Assembly: GCF_042682565.1 (NCBI RefSeq) | Contig: NZ_JBHUIC010000028.1 | DNA length: 64,000 nt | Reading direction: 5' to 3' (one strand) | Source: Pistricoccus aurantiacus | GTDB lineage: Bacteria > Pseudomonadota > Gammaproteobacteria > Pseudomonadales > Halomonadaceae | Shown here: piece by piece, positions 38,337 through 47,133 of the stretch | Layout: every line of letters begins with the position of its first letter | Position numbering within the stretch: position 1 is the first letter of the stretch | Made by a program: the position numbers and the translations under genes | The notes under the pieces: generated by a model | Databases searched by the model: none | Seen by the model: the letters and a program-made list of their open reading frames with translations, nothing else | What the model was told of the DNA's origin: nothing

Positions 38337-38864
38337 TTAAAAACGCAGCCCGGCAATCAGCATGAATCCCGCGTTACCGAACAGTATCACGTCCGATTCT
38401 AGACGACCCCAGTGAACGCCGATGCTGGGCAGGACAGCGGGAGCGATGCCGAAGCGGTTGAAGGGAATCTTGTCGCGATATTCGCCCCGATAGCCATGCA
38501 GTAGCCCCGCGGTCAGCTTGCCGCGAATGGTGACTCCGTTACCGCTCGTCCAGAAGGGAAATTCCCTGCCGGCATAGAGATAGACGGTTGCCTGATTGAA
38601 GGAGTTCTTGAAGCGGGCGCCACCGGCAAACCAGCGATCGGTGCTGTGCAGTTCCAGGCCAATCAACTGCTGGTTGTTGGTGTGCTCCGGCTTGCGGCTG
38701 AAGTGGCGAGTATAAAGGCTGGTCTGTATCAAGGCATGGCTGAATTCCAGCGGTGAGCGCGAAGTTCTCGCGTTGGATGAGTCCGCCAGACTCAGGGGCG
38801 CGGAGCCGAGCAACAGACTCACCGAGAGGACAAGTGCACCGAATTTTCGTTGCCGAGATCTCAA
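38337..38864 (-). CDS. exported, probable outer-membrane beta-barrel protein
   Basis: A 175-aa protein with a Sec signal (about 1-27, ending LSLA) and alternating beta-strand pattern ending in a C-terminal Phe (IAGLRF), a typical outer-membrane insertion signal. The motif YTRHFSRKPEHTNNQQLIGLE is shared with a family found in pseudomonads that is often mislabelled a glycerol-phosphate transporter. PagL/PagP-like lipid-A enzymes are possible but no catalytic signature is certain. Convergent with the YjaG gene. Confidence 0.6.
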   Translation of the reverse strand: MRSRQRKFGALVLSVSLLLGSAPLSLADSSNARTSRSPLEFSHALIQTSLYTRHFSRKPEHTNNQQLIGLELHSTDRWFAGGARFKNSFNQATVYLYAGREFPFWTSGNGVTIRGKLTAGLLHGYRGEYRDKIPFNRFGIAPAVLPSIGVHWGRLESDVILFGNAGFMLIAGLRF

Positions 38865-38879
38865 GAAACCTCCTGACGT

Positions 38880-39653
38880 TTACAGGCGCATCTCGATACC
38901 GCGCTCTGCCATATAACGCTTGGCCTCGGGAATGTTGTATTCACCGAAATGAAAGATACTGGCGGCCAGTACCGCGTCCGCGCCGCCTTGGGTCACGCCT
39001 TCCACCAGGTGGTCCAGATTGCCGACGCCGCCGGAGGCGATGATCGGCACGCTCACTGCGTCGCTGATGGTGCGGGTCAGCGCCAGGTCGAAGCCGGCCC
39101 GGGTGCCGTCGCGGTCCATGCTGGTCAGCAACAGTTCTCCGGCGCCCAGTTCCACCATCCTGCGCGCCCACTCCACCGCGTCCAGGCCGGTAGCCTTGCG
39201 CCCGCCGTGAGTGAAGATTTCCCAGCGCAGCGCTTCGTTAGGACCGGAAACCTGCTTGGCGTCGATGGCCACCACGATGCACTGGCTGCCGAAGCGCCGA
39301 GCGGCTTCCTCGACGAGTGCCGGACGGTGCACCGCGGCAGTATTGATCGAGACCTTGTCCGCGCCGGCGTTGAGCATGGTGCGGATATCGTTGCAGCTGC
39401 GAATACCGCCCCCCACGGTCAAGGGGATGAACACTTCCCCGGCGATCTGGCTGACCATTTCGACGGTAGTGTTCCGGGCCTCGTGGCTGGCGGTGATGTC
39501 CAGAAAGGTGATTTCATCCGCGCCTTGGGCGTTATAGCGCTTGGCGATTTCCACCGGATCGCCCGCGTCGCGGATGCCGACGAAATTGACGCCCTTGACC
39601 ACGCGACCGGCGTCCACGTCGAGGCAGGGAATGATGCGTTTGGCCAGTGCCAT
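38880..39653 (-). CDS. hisF: imidazole glycerol phosphate synthase, cyclase subunit
   Basis: A 257-aa TIM barrel that, with HisH, converts PRFAR and ammonia to IGP and AICAR. Catalytic Asp near the start (IIPCLDVDAGRVVKG, D11) and the second Asp in LLTSMDRDGT. Last gene of the hisB-H-A-F group, 2 nt after hisA. Confidence 0.97.
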   Translation of the reverse strand: MALAKRIIPCLDVDAGRVVKGVNFVGIRDAGDPVEIAKRYNAQGADEITFLDITASHEARNTTVEMVSQIAGEVFIPLTVGGGIRSCNDIRTMLNAGADKVSINTAAVHRPALVEEAARRFGSQCIVVAIDAKQVSGPNEALRWEIFTHGGRKATGLDAVEWARRMVELGAGELLLTSMDRDGTRAGFDLALTRTISDAVSVPIIASGGVGNLDHLVEGVTQGGADAVLAASIFHFGEYNIPEAKRYMAERGIEMRL

Positions 39654-39655
39654 GG

Positions 39656-40429
39656 CTAGCTCCTTGTGCTCTTGTCGCGGTTTTGGTCGTCGTTGACGCT
39701 CAGGTTGTCGCAGAGCCGCTGTGCCGTCGCCAGGTCCAGGGTGCCTTCGTAGATGGCTCGTCCGGTAATGGCGCCGAGGATGCCGTCATCGGCTACCGCC
39801 GCCAGGGCTCGCAGGTCGTCCAGGTTGGTGACGCCGCCGGAGGCGATGACCGGCAGGCCGCCGTCTCGTGCCAGGGCCGCGGTAGCCTCGACATTGACGC
39901 CGGACATCATGCCGTCTCGGGCGATATCCGTGTAAACGATGGCGGAGACGCCGTCGTCCGCGAAGCGCCGGGCCAGGTCGGTAGCCTTGAGGGTCGAGAC
40001 TTCCGCCCAGCCGTCCGTGGCGACGAAGCCGTCCCGGGCATCCAGTCCGACGATCACGTGTCCGGGAAACTTGCGGCAGGCCTCGCCGACGAAAGCGGGT
40101 TCCTTGACCGCCTGGGTGCCGAGGATCACATAGGATACCCCGGCGCTCAGATAGTGCTCGATGGTATTCAGGCTGCGGATACCGCCGCCGATCTGGATGG
40201 GCAGGTCCGGGTAGGCGCGAGCGATGGCGGTCACCGCGTCGCCGTTGACCGGTTTGCCTTCGAAGGCGCCGTTGAGATCCACCAGATGCAGGCGACGCGC
40301 GCCAGCCTCGACCCAGCGCGCCGCCATGGCTACCGGGTCGTCGCCGTAGGTGGTGGAATCCTCCATGCGGCCCTGCTTGAGGCGGACGCACTGGCCGTCC
40401 TTGAGATCGATGGCGGGAATCACCAGCAT
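39656..40429 (-). CDS. hisA: phosphoribosylformimino-AICAR isomerase
   Basis: A 257-aa TIM-barrel isomerase with the twofold-repeat phosphate-binding loops (IPAIDLKDGQCVRL; VIASGGVTNLDDL). D8 and the Asp in YTDIARDGM are the catalytic residues. Separated from hisH by a 134-nt spacer made of short tandem repeats. Confidence 0.97.
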   Translation of the reverse strand: MLVIPAIDLKDGQCVRLKQGRMEDSTTYGDDPVAMAARWVEAGARRLHLVDLNGAFEGKPVNGDAVTAIARAYPDLPIQIGGGIRSLNTIEHYLSAGVSYVILGTQAVKEPAFVGEACRKFPGHVIVGLDARDGFVATDGWAEVSTLKATDLARRFADDGVSAIVYTDIARDGMMSGVNVEATAALARDGGLPVIASGGVTNLDDLRALAAVADDGILGAITGRAIYEGTLDLATAQRLCDNLSVNDDQNRDKSTRS

Positions 40430-40457
40430 ATTTGTATCCTTGTAAGCGTGGTCTCGA

Positions 40458-40554
40458 GCGCTTTGAAGTAGTTAGCGCAGCTTCGGGCGCTTTGAGTAGT
40501 TGGCGCGACCAGCGCGACTTCGGGCGCTATAAAAAGCGGCGCTGTAAAAAGCGG
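40458..40554. repeat. short tandem repeats in the hisA-hisH spacer
   Basis: Two families lie side by side. A 29- and a 37-nt copy start GCGCTTTGAAGTAGTT / GCGCTTTGAGTAGTT and end in CTTCGG (40458-40486, 40487-40523). Then two abutting 15-nt units follow, CGCTATAAAAAGCGG and CGCTGTAAAAAGCGG (40525-40554). The spacer has grown by local duplication. Confidence 0.8.
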
Positions 40555-40563
40555 ACGTTGTAA

Positions 40564-41205
40564 TCAGGGCGCCCAGTTGACAAAGTTTTCCAGCAGGCGC
40601 AACCCGGCGTTCGCGCTTTTTTCCGGATGAAACTGGGTGGCGAATACCGTATCCCGACCAATGGCCGCATGCGCCTCGATCTCGCCGTAACGGGTGGTGC
40701 CGAACACCGTGGCATCCCGGGCGGCCTGCACATAATAGCTGTGCACGAAATAGAAGCGGGCGTCGTCCTCGATGCCTTGCCATAGCGGATGATCATGACG
40801 CTGGCGCACCTGGTTCCAGCCCATATGCGGGACCTTCAGGCGCTTGCCCGAGTCATCAGTAGCCCCATCGGGAAAGCGCTTGACCCGCCCCGGCAGATAG
40901 CACAGACATTCGACGCCTTCATTCTCCTCACTGTACTCGAGCAGCATCTGCTGGCCGACGCAAATCCCCAGCAAGGGCTTGGCGGCATTCCTCAGCAGCT
41001 CCTGCACCAGGCCCTTGAGATCGCTACGTTCGAGCTCGCTCATGCAGTCGCGGATGGCTCCCTGGCCGGGCAGTATCAGCCGGGTCGCCCCACGAATGCG
41101 GCGCGGATCCCGGGTGATGACCACCCGTTCATAGGTAACGTGCTCCAATGCCTTGGCCACGGAGTGCAGGTTGCCCATGCCATAGTCGATGACGGCAATG
41201 GTCAT
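40564..41205 (-). CDS. hisH: imidazole glycerol phosphate synthase, glutaminase subunit
   Basis: A 213-aa class I glutamine amidotransferase supplying ammonia to HisF. Nucleophile Cys in LLGICVGQQMLL, His/Glu in ATQFHPEKSA; the oxyanion PGQGA motif is present. It is 76 nt downstream of hisB. Confidence 0.96.
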   Translation of the reverse strand: MTIAVIDYGMGNLHSVAKALEHVTYERVVITRDPRRIRGATRLILPGQGAIRDCMSELERSDLKGLVQELLRNAAKPLLGICVGQQMLLEYSEENEGVECLCYLPGRVKRFPDGATDDSGKRLKVPHMGWNQVRQRHDHPLWQGIEDDARFYFVHSYYVQAARDATVFGTTRYGEIEAHAAIGRDTVFATQFHPEKSANAGLRLLENFVNWAP

Positions 41206-41281
41206 GCCAGGCTCCTTCTCATATAGAAACTGCCAGTTATGTAAAGAACGCTCGCGAAGGCAGGATGCTGGAGGATCGAGT

Positions 41282-41875
41282 TCATAGGCTGCCCTTGGTG
41301 GAAGGCATCTGGCCCGCCATGCGCGGATCTTCCGCCACCGCCATGCGCAGGGCGCGACCGAAGGCCTTGAAGATGGTTTCTGCCTGATGATGGGCGTTGA
41401 AACCCTTCAGATTATCGATATGCAGCGTCACCTTGGCATGATTGGCAAAGCCTTGGAAGAACTCCCAGAACAGTTGAGTGTCGAGATTGCCAAGGCTTGC
41501 ACGAGTGAATTCGACGTTCATGAAGAGCCCGGGACGGCCAGAAAAGTCGATCACCACGCGAGACAGTGCCTCATCCAGCGGCACATAGGCATGGCCGTAG
41601 CGCTGAATGCCGCGCTTGTCGCCGATGGCTTCAGCGAAGGCCTGGCCCAGGGTAATGCCGAGATCCTCGACGGTGTGATGAGCGTCGATATGCAGATCGC
41701 CCACCGCTTTGATGTCCAGGTCGATCAGGCCGTGTCGAGCTACCTGATCGAGCATGTGATCGAGAAAGGCCACCCCGGAATCGCAGCGAAACTCGCCCTG
41801 ACCATCGAGATTAACGCTCGCGGTGATCCGGGTTTCCTGGGTATCGCGAGAAATCGTGGCGCTACGCTTGACCAT
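41282..41875 (-). CDS. hisB: imidazoleglycerol-phosphate dehydratase
   Basis: A 197-aa monofunctional HisB (no phosphatase domain), with metal-binding DAHHTVEDLGI and FNAHHQAETIFKAFGRAL motifs. First gene of the minus-strand hisBHAF group; divergent from the PanZ-like gene. Confidence 0.97.
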   Translation of the reverse strand: MVKRSATISRDTQETRITASVNLDGQGEFRCDSGVAFLDHMLDQVARHGLIDLDIKAVGDLHIDAHHTVEDLGITLGQAFAEAIGDKRGIQRYGHAYVPLDEALSRVVIDFSGRPGLFMNVEFTRASLGNLDTQLFWEFFQGFANHAKVTLHIDNLKGFNAHHQAETIFKAFGRALRMAVAEDPRMAGQMPSTKGSL

Positions 41876-42097
41876 GCTGGCTAAACTCCTGGCAGAAGGC
41901 GCGGAAAGTATGTCACTACACGTATGTCATTACATCGTTCGACGTACAGGTTTATCGAAAACACCAAGGCTAGTGAAAGCGCCCGAGCTATCGAACCCGC
42001 TATTATAGTGAATCGCCAAGGCTATCCGCTACAATGCCGGATCATCATATCAATCATCGGCAAGCGGCCTGCTTTCCGGCCAGGGATGGAGACCCAC

Positions 42098-42553
42098 ATG
42101 CCAGTAACCTTGCGAAAGGTCGATCACGCTTCCTGGAAAGCGGATGCCCAGACGGCCCGGGATCTGATTCGGATCTACGCTGACGTGCCGCCCCGGTGCT
42201 TGCCCTTGGCAACGGAGGCTTATATTCGTCGCCATCTGGAAACCGGCGGCATCTTCTGCTGCGCCCACTTCAACGATCGGCTGCTGGGGGCGGTGGCGGT
42301 GAACAGGACATCGGATGCCTGGTGGATGGCGAACTTCTGCGTGCGCAAGTCCACCCGGCGGCGCGGGGTGGGTTCGCGCCTGCTGGCCCTGGTGGGAGAA
42401 GCTGCCGCCAATGACGACTGCGTGCTGCGGGTGAGCCTGGCGGGGCTCGAGATGAGCGATCAGCTGCTGCTGGCTCGCTTGGGCTATCGGCTGGTGGAAG
42501 CCGGCGACTATTACGAATTCGATCCCAAGGCGTCCCGGGGAGACAGACAATGA
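42098..42553 (+). CDS. PanZ/PanM-like GNAT acetyltransferase
   Basis: A 151-aa GNAT protein. The central segment HFNDRLLGAVAVN...VRKSTRRRGVGSRLL is strongly reminiscent of E. coli PanZ (RFNERLLAAV, VREVTRRRGVG), including the acetyl-CoA loop RRRGVG. PanZ binds PanD with acetyl-CoA to trigger pyruvoyl formation and to inhibit the enzyme. ATG 42098 has GGAG seven bases upstream; ATG 42086 is less well placed. Its end overlaps asmA by 4 nt. The PanD-activator role is inferred. Confidence 0.65.
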   Translation: MPVTLRKVDHASWKADAQTARDLIRIYADVPPRCLPLATEAYIRRHLETGGIFCCAHFNDRLLGAVAVNRTSDAWWMANFCVRKSTRRRGVGSRLLALVGEAAANDDCVLRVSLAGLEMSDQLLLARLGYRLVEAGDYYEFDPKASRGDRQ

Positions 42554-44916
42554 AGGTAGTGCTGCGAACGCTATTGGCGATACTGGGTATTCTCGGACTG
42601 GTGGTGGTAGGGGTAGTGGTCTACGTCACCACCTTTCTCGACCCCAACGACCTGAAGCCGCGTCTGGTTCAGGTAGTGCGAGAGGAAAGCGGGCTGGAAC
42701 TGAGTCTCGACGGGCCGCTTTCCTGGTCCTTCTATCCGCGCCTGGGAGTCAGCGTGACGGACGCCCGGGCGTATCTCCCCAAGCAGCCGGAAGACGATTT
42801 ACCCTTTGCCGCTTTCGACAAAGCGGAAATCAGTCTTGCCTTCGCGTCACTGCTCTCCGGCGATCTCGCCATCCAAGGGCTGACCCTCGACGGCATGCGT
42901 CTCAATCTACTGCGCGGGCCGCGGGGTAAAGGGAATTGGGAGGTTCTGCTGGAGCGCCTGGATGATCCGGAAAACGCCATGCAGCCGGAGCCAGGGGATG
43001 CGACCGGCGGGGAAGGTAATGGCGAGGAGCCCGGTAGCTCGGTGGCGGTGGATCTCGACATCGCTAGCGTTCAGGTCACCAACGGGACTGTACGCTATCG
43101 AGACTTCCAGCAAGGACATGAGCTGCATGTCGACAAGTTCAATGCGACCGGCACCAACGTCAATCCAACCAAATCCTTTCCGGTAAAATCGACCTTTCGA
43201 CTGCTGGACTATGACGGCACCGGCAAGGCAGCCGCAGGGGAACCCCCCAGCCTGACCAGCGATGTCAGTCTGAACGGTCGAGTGAAACTGGGACTGGACG
43301 ATGGGCGCTATCTCGTCAACGACCTGGCGCTTGACGCCGAAACGCAGCTGGCGACGCTTGCCAAGCAGCCCCAGCAGCTGAAGCTGCGTATCAAGGAGCT
43401 GGAAGCGGATCCTGAAATTCAGCAATACCGTCTCAAGGGTGGCGATCTCGATGTGGGTATCATGCATCCGGCCCTGGGCGAAAAGCCCATGCCGCTGTCC
43501 TTGAGCTTTGACGCGGAGGCGGATCTCGCCGAACAGGAAATGCAGCTGCAGGAATGGCGTTTGACCGGTGAAAACAGCCTGCAGCTCAGCGGCTCGCTCA
43601 GCGCGCAGGGACCCTGGGATTCTCCCAGTTACGAAGGTCAGATCGAACTTGCGCCACTTTCCTTGCGCAAATGGCTGGAACGTTTCACCAAGCTTCCGCC
43701 CATGGCGGACGATGCCGCGCTCAAGGAGGTTGCCTTTACCAGCCCATTCGAAGGCAATCTCGATCAGGTAACGCTCAACAACCTGACTCTGCTGATAGAC
43801 GATGCGACGCTGACCGGACAGATGACCGCCGGCTTGAGCGGAAACCTGTTGCACTTCGACCTGCAAGGCGATGACCTCGACGTGGATCGCTATCTGCCGC
43901 CGGCCATCGCGGAATCCTCGGATCCCAAGACCGCGCTTCTGAAGCTTTTCGGCCTGGCCCCCGCCTGGGCGATAGGCGCGGAAGAAGCGTCTTTGCTGCC
44001 GGTGGATTGGCTGGCTGTTCTGAACCTGGATGGCAAGCTGAGCCTGGGGCAGTTTACGCTGGCAGGGCTTGCGCTGGAGGATGTCGATATGGCGCTGAAG
44101 GGAAGCGATGGCCGTTTGGCGCTCGAGCGTCTTGCCAGTCGCTTCTACGACGGTGAGCTTTCCGCCAGCGGCGGGCTGGATCTACGCCAGGAGCCGATAC
44201 GCTGGCGTCTCTCGCCGGCGCTAAAGCAGGTGGATATCGAGGCGTTGATCGAAAGCCAGCAGGAGCAGCCTTCGCCCCTGCGCGGGCGCCTGGCCCTCGA
44301 TGGTGAAGTCACCACTCAAGGCAATGCGCTTTCGCGCATGAAGCGCAATCTCAATGGGCGCCTGAAGATGAATATTCAGGATGGCGCCATGCTGGATACC
44401 AATATTTCTCAGGAGTTGTGTACCGCCGTTGCCATGCTCGACGGTGAGAAGACTCAGCGTGAATGGAGTAACGATACCCAGTTCGATCGCGCTCAGGCCA
44501 CGCTGGACATTCGTGATGGCGTGATCTTCAACGACGATCTGGCAATCAGTATTCCCGGCATCGCTCTCGGCGGTAAAGGCCAGCTCGATCTGACCTCCAG
44601 CCGTTTCAGCTACCAGGCAGCGGCGCGGTTCGTCGATACCGCGGACGTGGCCTGCAAGGTCAATCCAAGGCTGACCAAGGTACCCTTGCCGGTGGCCTGC
44701 GAAGGCGAACTGGGTGGCGACACCAGCGAGTGGTGTCACTTCGATCAGAAAGCCTTTGCAAAAGCGGTAGGCGAGCTGGCCAAGGACGAAGTCACGAAAA
44801 AGGCCAAGGAAAAGGTCGAGGGGCGTCTCGGCGAAGCCTTGGAAGGCCTGGACGAGCGGCTGGGAAAAGAAACCTCCGGGGAACTTCGCGACAAGATTCG
44901 CGGTCTCTTTCAGTGA
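42550..44916 (+). CDS. AsmA family protein
   Basis: A 788-aa protein with one N-terminal membrane anchor (about 5-28) and a very long periplasmic beta-rich region, the AsmA/TamB-like bridge architecture implicated in phospholipid transport to the outer membrane. The AsmA-type start FLDPNDLKPRLVQVVREESG and the C-terminal AsmA_2 region (LNGRLKMNIQDGAMLDTNI) are recognisable. The tail (about 740-788) is a charged Lys/Glu helix. Coupled to the PanZ-like gene. Confidence 0.88.
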   Translation: MKVVLRTLLAILGILGLVVVGVVVYVTTFLDPNDLKPRLVQVVREESGLELSLDGPLSWSFYPRLGVSVTDARAYLPKQPEDDLPFAAFDKAEISLAFASLLSGDLAIQGLTLDGMRLNLLRGPRGKGNWEVLLERLDDPENAMQPEPGDATGGEGNGEEPGSSVAVDLDIASVQVTNGTVRYRDFQQGHELHVDKFNATGTNVNPTKSFPVKSTFRLLDYDGTGKAAAGEPPSLTSDVSLNGRVKLGLDDGRYLVNDLALDAETQLATLAKQPQQLKLRIKELEADPEIQQYRLKGGDLDVGIMHPALGEKPMPLSLSFDAEADLAEQEMQLQEWRLTGENSLQLSGSLSAQGPWDSPSYEGQIELAPLSLRKWLERFTKLPPMADDAALKEVAFTSPFEGNLDQVTLNNLTLLIDDATLTGQMTAGLSGNLLHFDLQGDDLDVDRYLPPAIAESSDPKTALLKLFGLAPAWAIGAEEASLLPVDWLAVLNLDGKLSLGQFTLAGLALEDVDMALKGSDGRLALERLASRFYDGELSASGGLDLRQEPIRWRLSPALKQVDIEALIESQQEQPSPLRGRLALDGEVTTQGNALSRMKRNLNGRLKMNIQDGAMLDTNISQELCTAVAMLDGEKTQREWSNDTQFDRAQATLDIRDGVIFNDDLAISIPGIALGGKGQLDLTSSRFSYQAAARFVDTADVACKVNPRLTKVPLPVACEGELGGDTSEWCHFDQKAFAKAVGELAKDEVTKKAKEKVEGRLGEALEGLDERLGKETSGELRDKIRGLFQ

Positions 44917-44933
44917 TACACAATCCAGTCCCT

Positions 44934-44959
44934 GCGCCGGCCCACGTCGGCGCTTTTTT
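44934..44959 (+). terminator. terminator between asmA and mutY
   Basis: Stem GCGCCG / CGGCGC with a short loop followed by TTTTTT; it lies only 38 nt before mutY, so mutY needs readthrough or a promoter inside this gap. Confidence 0.8.
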
Positions 44960-44996
44960 ATGCTCATCAGAAAACCTCGCGCAACGGTTTCTAATT

Positions 44997-46097
44997 ATGC
45001 CTGAACTCCTGACGACCTCCGGCGACATCGCGCTAACTCCGGCAACTTTCCAGCATCGACTGCTGGAATGGTACGACCGCCACGGTCGCAAGACCCTGCC
45101 TTGGCAGCAGGACAAGACGCCTTACCGAGTGTGGGTGTCGGAAATCATGCTGCAGCAGACCCAGGTGGCGACGGTGATCGACTACTACCGGCGCTTCATG
45201 GCGCGATTTCCCGATGTTCGTGCTCTGGCGGCGGCCAGCCAGGACGAGGTACTGCATCTGTGGACCGGCCTAGGCTATTACGCCCGAGGCCGCAACCTGC
45301 ACAAGGCCGCGCAAATACTGGTAGAACGCTATGCGGGGGAATTTCCGGTGCATAGCCTCGAAGCCATGACCGCGCTACCGGGAATCGGGCGTTCCACCGC
45401 CGGCGCCATCATCGCCATCAGTACCGGACAGCGCGGAGTGATCCTCGATGGCAATGTGAAGCGCGTGCTGGCCCGGCTGCACGCGGTCGCCGGCTGGCCG
45501 GGAAAACCCGCGGTGGAGCGCGAGCTCTGGCGGCTGGCGGAGCGCTACACCCCGGATGAACGTCTGGATGATTATTCCCAGGCGATCATGGATCTGGGCG
45601 CGACCCTATGCAAGCGAGGCACGCCCAGCTGTCTGTTTTGCCCCTTCGAGGACGTCTGCCTGGCTCATGCACAAGGCGAAGAGCGGCGTTTTCCCGAGTC
45701 GAAACCCAGAAAAGTCTTGCCGGAGCGCCAGACCATCATGCTGCTGCTGCGCGACGAGGAGGGCAGGCTGCTGCTCGAGCAGCGTCCCGGCGCGGGGATT
45801 TGGGGCGGCCTATGGTGCTTTCCCCAGTTCGACGATCATGAAGCGCTCTCGCGCTGGATTGACGCGAAGGCGCCAGGGGCAATACTGGAGCCGGCCTGGA
45901 ACCCGTTCGCGCATACCTTCAGCCACTTCCGCCTGCATATTGTTCCCCAGCCGGCACGCTGCAAGCGGACAGGGCATGTCTCGGAAGTGGATACGCTCTG
46001 GTATGATTCCGCCCGGCCTGCCAACATCGGTCTGGCGGCCCCGGTCAAGCAGTTGCTGAACGCCTCGAGACCATTTGCCGCTCAACCCTCTTTTTGA
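44997..46097 (+). CDS. mutY: A/G-specific adenine glycosylase MutY
   Basis: A 366-aa base-excision enzyme removing adenine opposite 8-oxoG. It has the HhH-GPD motif (LPGIGRSTAGAIIAIS with catalytic Asp in LDGNVKRVLARL), the [4Fe-4S] cluster Cys pattern CKRGTPSCLFCPFEDVC and a C-terminal NUDIX-like 8-oxoG recognition domain. ATG 44997 keeps the family N-terminus; longer in-frame extension overlaps asmA and is discarded. Confidence 0.96.
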   Translation: MPELLTTSGDIALTPATFQHRLLEWYDRHGRKTLPWQQDKTPYRVWVSEIMLQQTQVATVIDYYRRFMARFPDVRALAAASQDEVLHLWTGLGYYARGRNLHKAAQILVERYAGEFPVHSLEAMTALPGIGRSTAGAIIAISTGQRGVILDGNVKRVLARLHAVAGWPGKPAVERELWRLAERYTPDERLDDYSQAIMDLGATLCKRGTPSCLFCPFEDVCLAHAQGEERRFPESKPRKVLPERQTIMLLLRDEEGRLLLEQRPGAGIWGGLWCFPQFDDHEALSRWIDAKAPGAILEPAWNPFAHTFSHFRLHIVPQPARCKRTGHVSEVDTLWYDSARPANIGLAAPVKQLLNASRPFAAQPSF

Positions 46098-46114
46098 TTT
46101 CAGGAGCCCTTGTC

Positions 46115-46387
46115 ATGAGTCAGACTGTTTTCTGTCGCAAGTACCAGCAGGAACTCGAGGCCTTGCCGTTTCCTCCCCTGCCGGGCCAGAAAGGACAGGA
46201 AATCCAGGCCAGCGTATCGAAAAAGGCCTGGGAAGAGTGGCAGGCGCTGCAGACCCGCCTGATCAACGAAAAGCACTTGAGCCTGCTGGATCCGGATACG
46301 CGAATTTACCTGATGGAGCAGATGGAGCGCTTCCTGGACAATCGAGAAACCGACCGGGCGGAGGGCTACGTTCCACAAAACTCCTGA
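46115..46387 (+). CDS. oxidative damage protection protein (YggX)
   Basis: A 90-aa Fe(II)-trafficking protein of the YggX family, recognised by VFCRKYQQELEALPFPPLPG (Cys near the start) and EWQALQTRLINEKHLSL. It follows mutY by 17 nt, the conserved mutY-yggX pair, linked to iron and oxidative stress. ATG 46115 with AGGAG upstream. Confidence 0.95.
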   Translation: MSQTVFCRKYQQELEALPFPPLPGQKGQEIQASVSKKAWEEWQALQTRLINEKHLSLLDPDTRIYLMEQMERFLDNRETDRAEGYVPQNS

Positions 46388-46402
46388 CGTTAAGCGTCTT
46401 AC

Positions 46403-46433
46403 AAAGTGGCCGCCAATCTGCGGCCAACTTTTT
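46403..46433 (+). terminator. terminator after yggX
   Basis: Stem TGGCCGC / GCGGCCA with a 6-nt loop, followed by ACTTTTTG. Confidence 0.85.
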
Positions 46434-46446
46434 GAATTGAAAAGCC

Positions 46447-46475
46447 TTGACGCTGTGAGGTCTTTTTAGTTAAAT
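46447..46475 (+). promoter_or_regulatory. promoter of the tRNA cluster
   Basis: TTGACG, 17-nt spacer, TTAAAT; the expected start near 46482 is followed by a GC-rich discriminator, usual for stringently controlled stable-RNA genes. Confidence 0.6.
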
Positions 46476-46491
46476 ACCTCGCGTTGGCAGG

Positions 46492-46567
46492 GGCCAGATA
46501 GCTCAGTCGGTAGAGCAGAGGATTGAAAATCCTCGTGTCGGCGGTTCGATTCCGTCTCTGGCCACCA
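46492..46567 (+). tRNA. tRNA-Phe (GAA)
   Basis: A 76-nt cloverleaf, acceptor GGCCAGA / TCTGGCC, anticodon loop TTGAAAA, encoded CCA. Confidence 0.97.
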
Positions 46568-46574
46568 CAATTGC

Positions 46575-46649
46575 TGGGGTATAGCCAAGTGGTAAGGCAC
46601 CGGTTTTTGGTATCGGCATTCCCAGGTTCGAATCCTGGTACCCCAGCCA
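46575..46649 (+). tRNA. tRNA-Gln (TTG)
   Basis: A 75-nt cloverleaf, acceptor TGGGGTA / TACCCCA, anticodon TTG, encoded CCA. It lies 7 nt after tRNA-Phe. Confidence 0.96.
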
Positions 46650-46703
46650 CGCCAACTCTCTCCTTGCGGTATTCACCGCCTTCGGCAGCTTACCGATCCC
46701 ACT

Positions 46704-46779
<76 letters not shown>

Positions 46780-46866
46780 TAGGTAAGCTGTTACAGCCTG
46801 AATACCCTGCCTTAGAAACTAGACGCATTGCCTTGGCCTGATCCATTTCCGGATGAGGTGCTTGCA

Positions 46867-47133
46867 ATGCGTGTTTCCGCGACGGTCTGTTCCAAGGGTG
46901 GCGTGGGCAAGACCACCGTCACCGCCAATCTGAGCGTTCTGCTGGCTGACGCCGGCTTCCGGGTACTGCTGCTGGAAATCCGTGCAAAATTGGAAGACGA
47001 ACAACGGTTCTTGCTGATCGGCCAAATTGATGGAAAGCACTGGTCGGCTGTCGTCGCATACAGGGAAGGCCGTACTCGTTTGATTTCAGTCAGGCGCTCT
47101 CGCAAGCAGGAGGTTGAGCTCTATGAAAGCTAA
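46867..47133 (+). pseudogene. chimeric remnant: ParA N-terminus fused to BrnT toxin C-terminus
   Basis: An 88-codon frame. Residues 1-37 are the start of a ParA/Soj ATPase (Walker A CSKGGVGKTTVTANL, then LLADAGFRVLLLE), where the strand should continue into a DxDxQ motif. From about residue 38 it changes to the end of a BrnT toxin (DEQRFLLIGQIDGKHWSAVV and RLISVRRSRKQEVELYE). The junction near 46978-46995 is in frame and there is no stop. It overlaps brnA by 11 nt, as brnT normally does. The likely cause is a deletion joining an island's parA to a brnTA locus. Whether the 88-aa product has any activity is unknown; BrnT's N-terminal half is missing. Confidence 0.8.

Noticed and set aside
38337..38864. 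Firm assignment as lipid A deacylase PagL or palmitoyltransferase PagP
   Set aside because: It is exported and barrel-like, but I could not locate a convincing catalytic His-Ser motif; left as unnamed outer-membrane protein.
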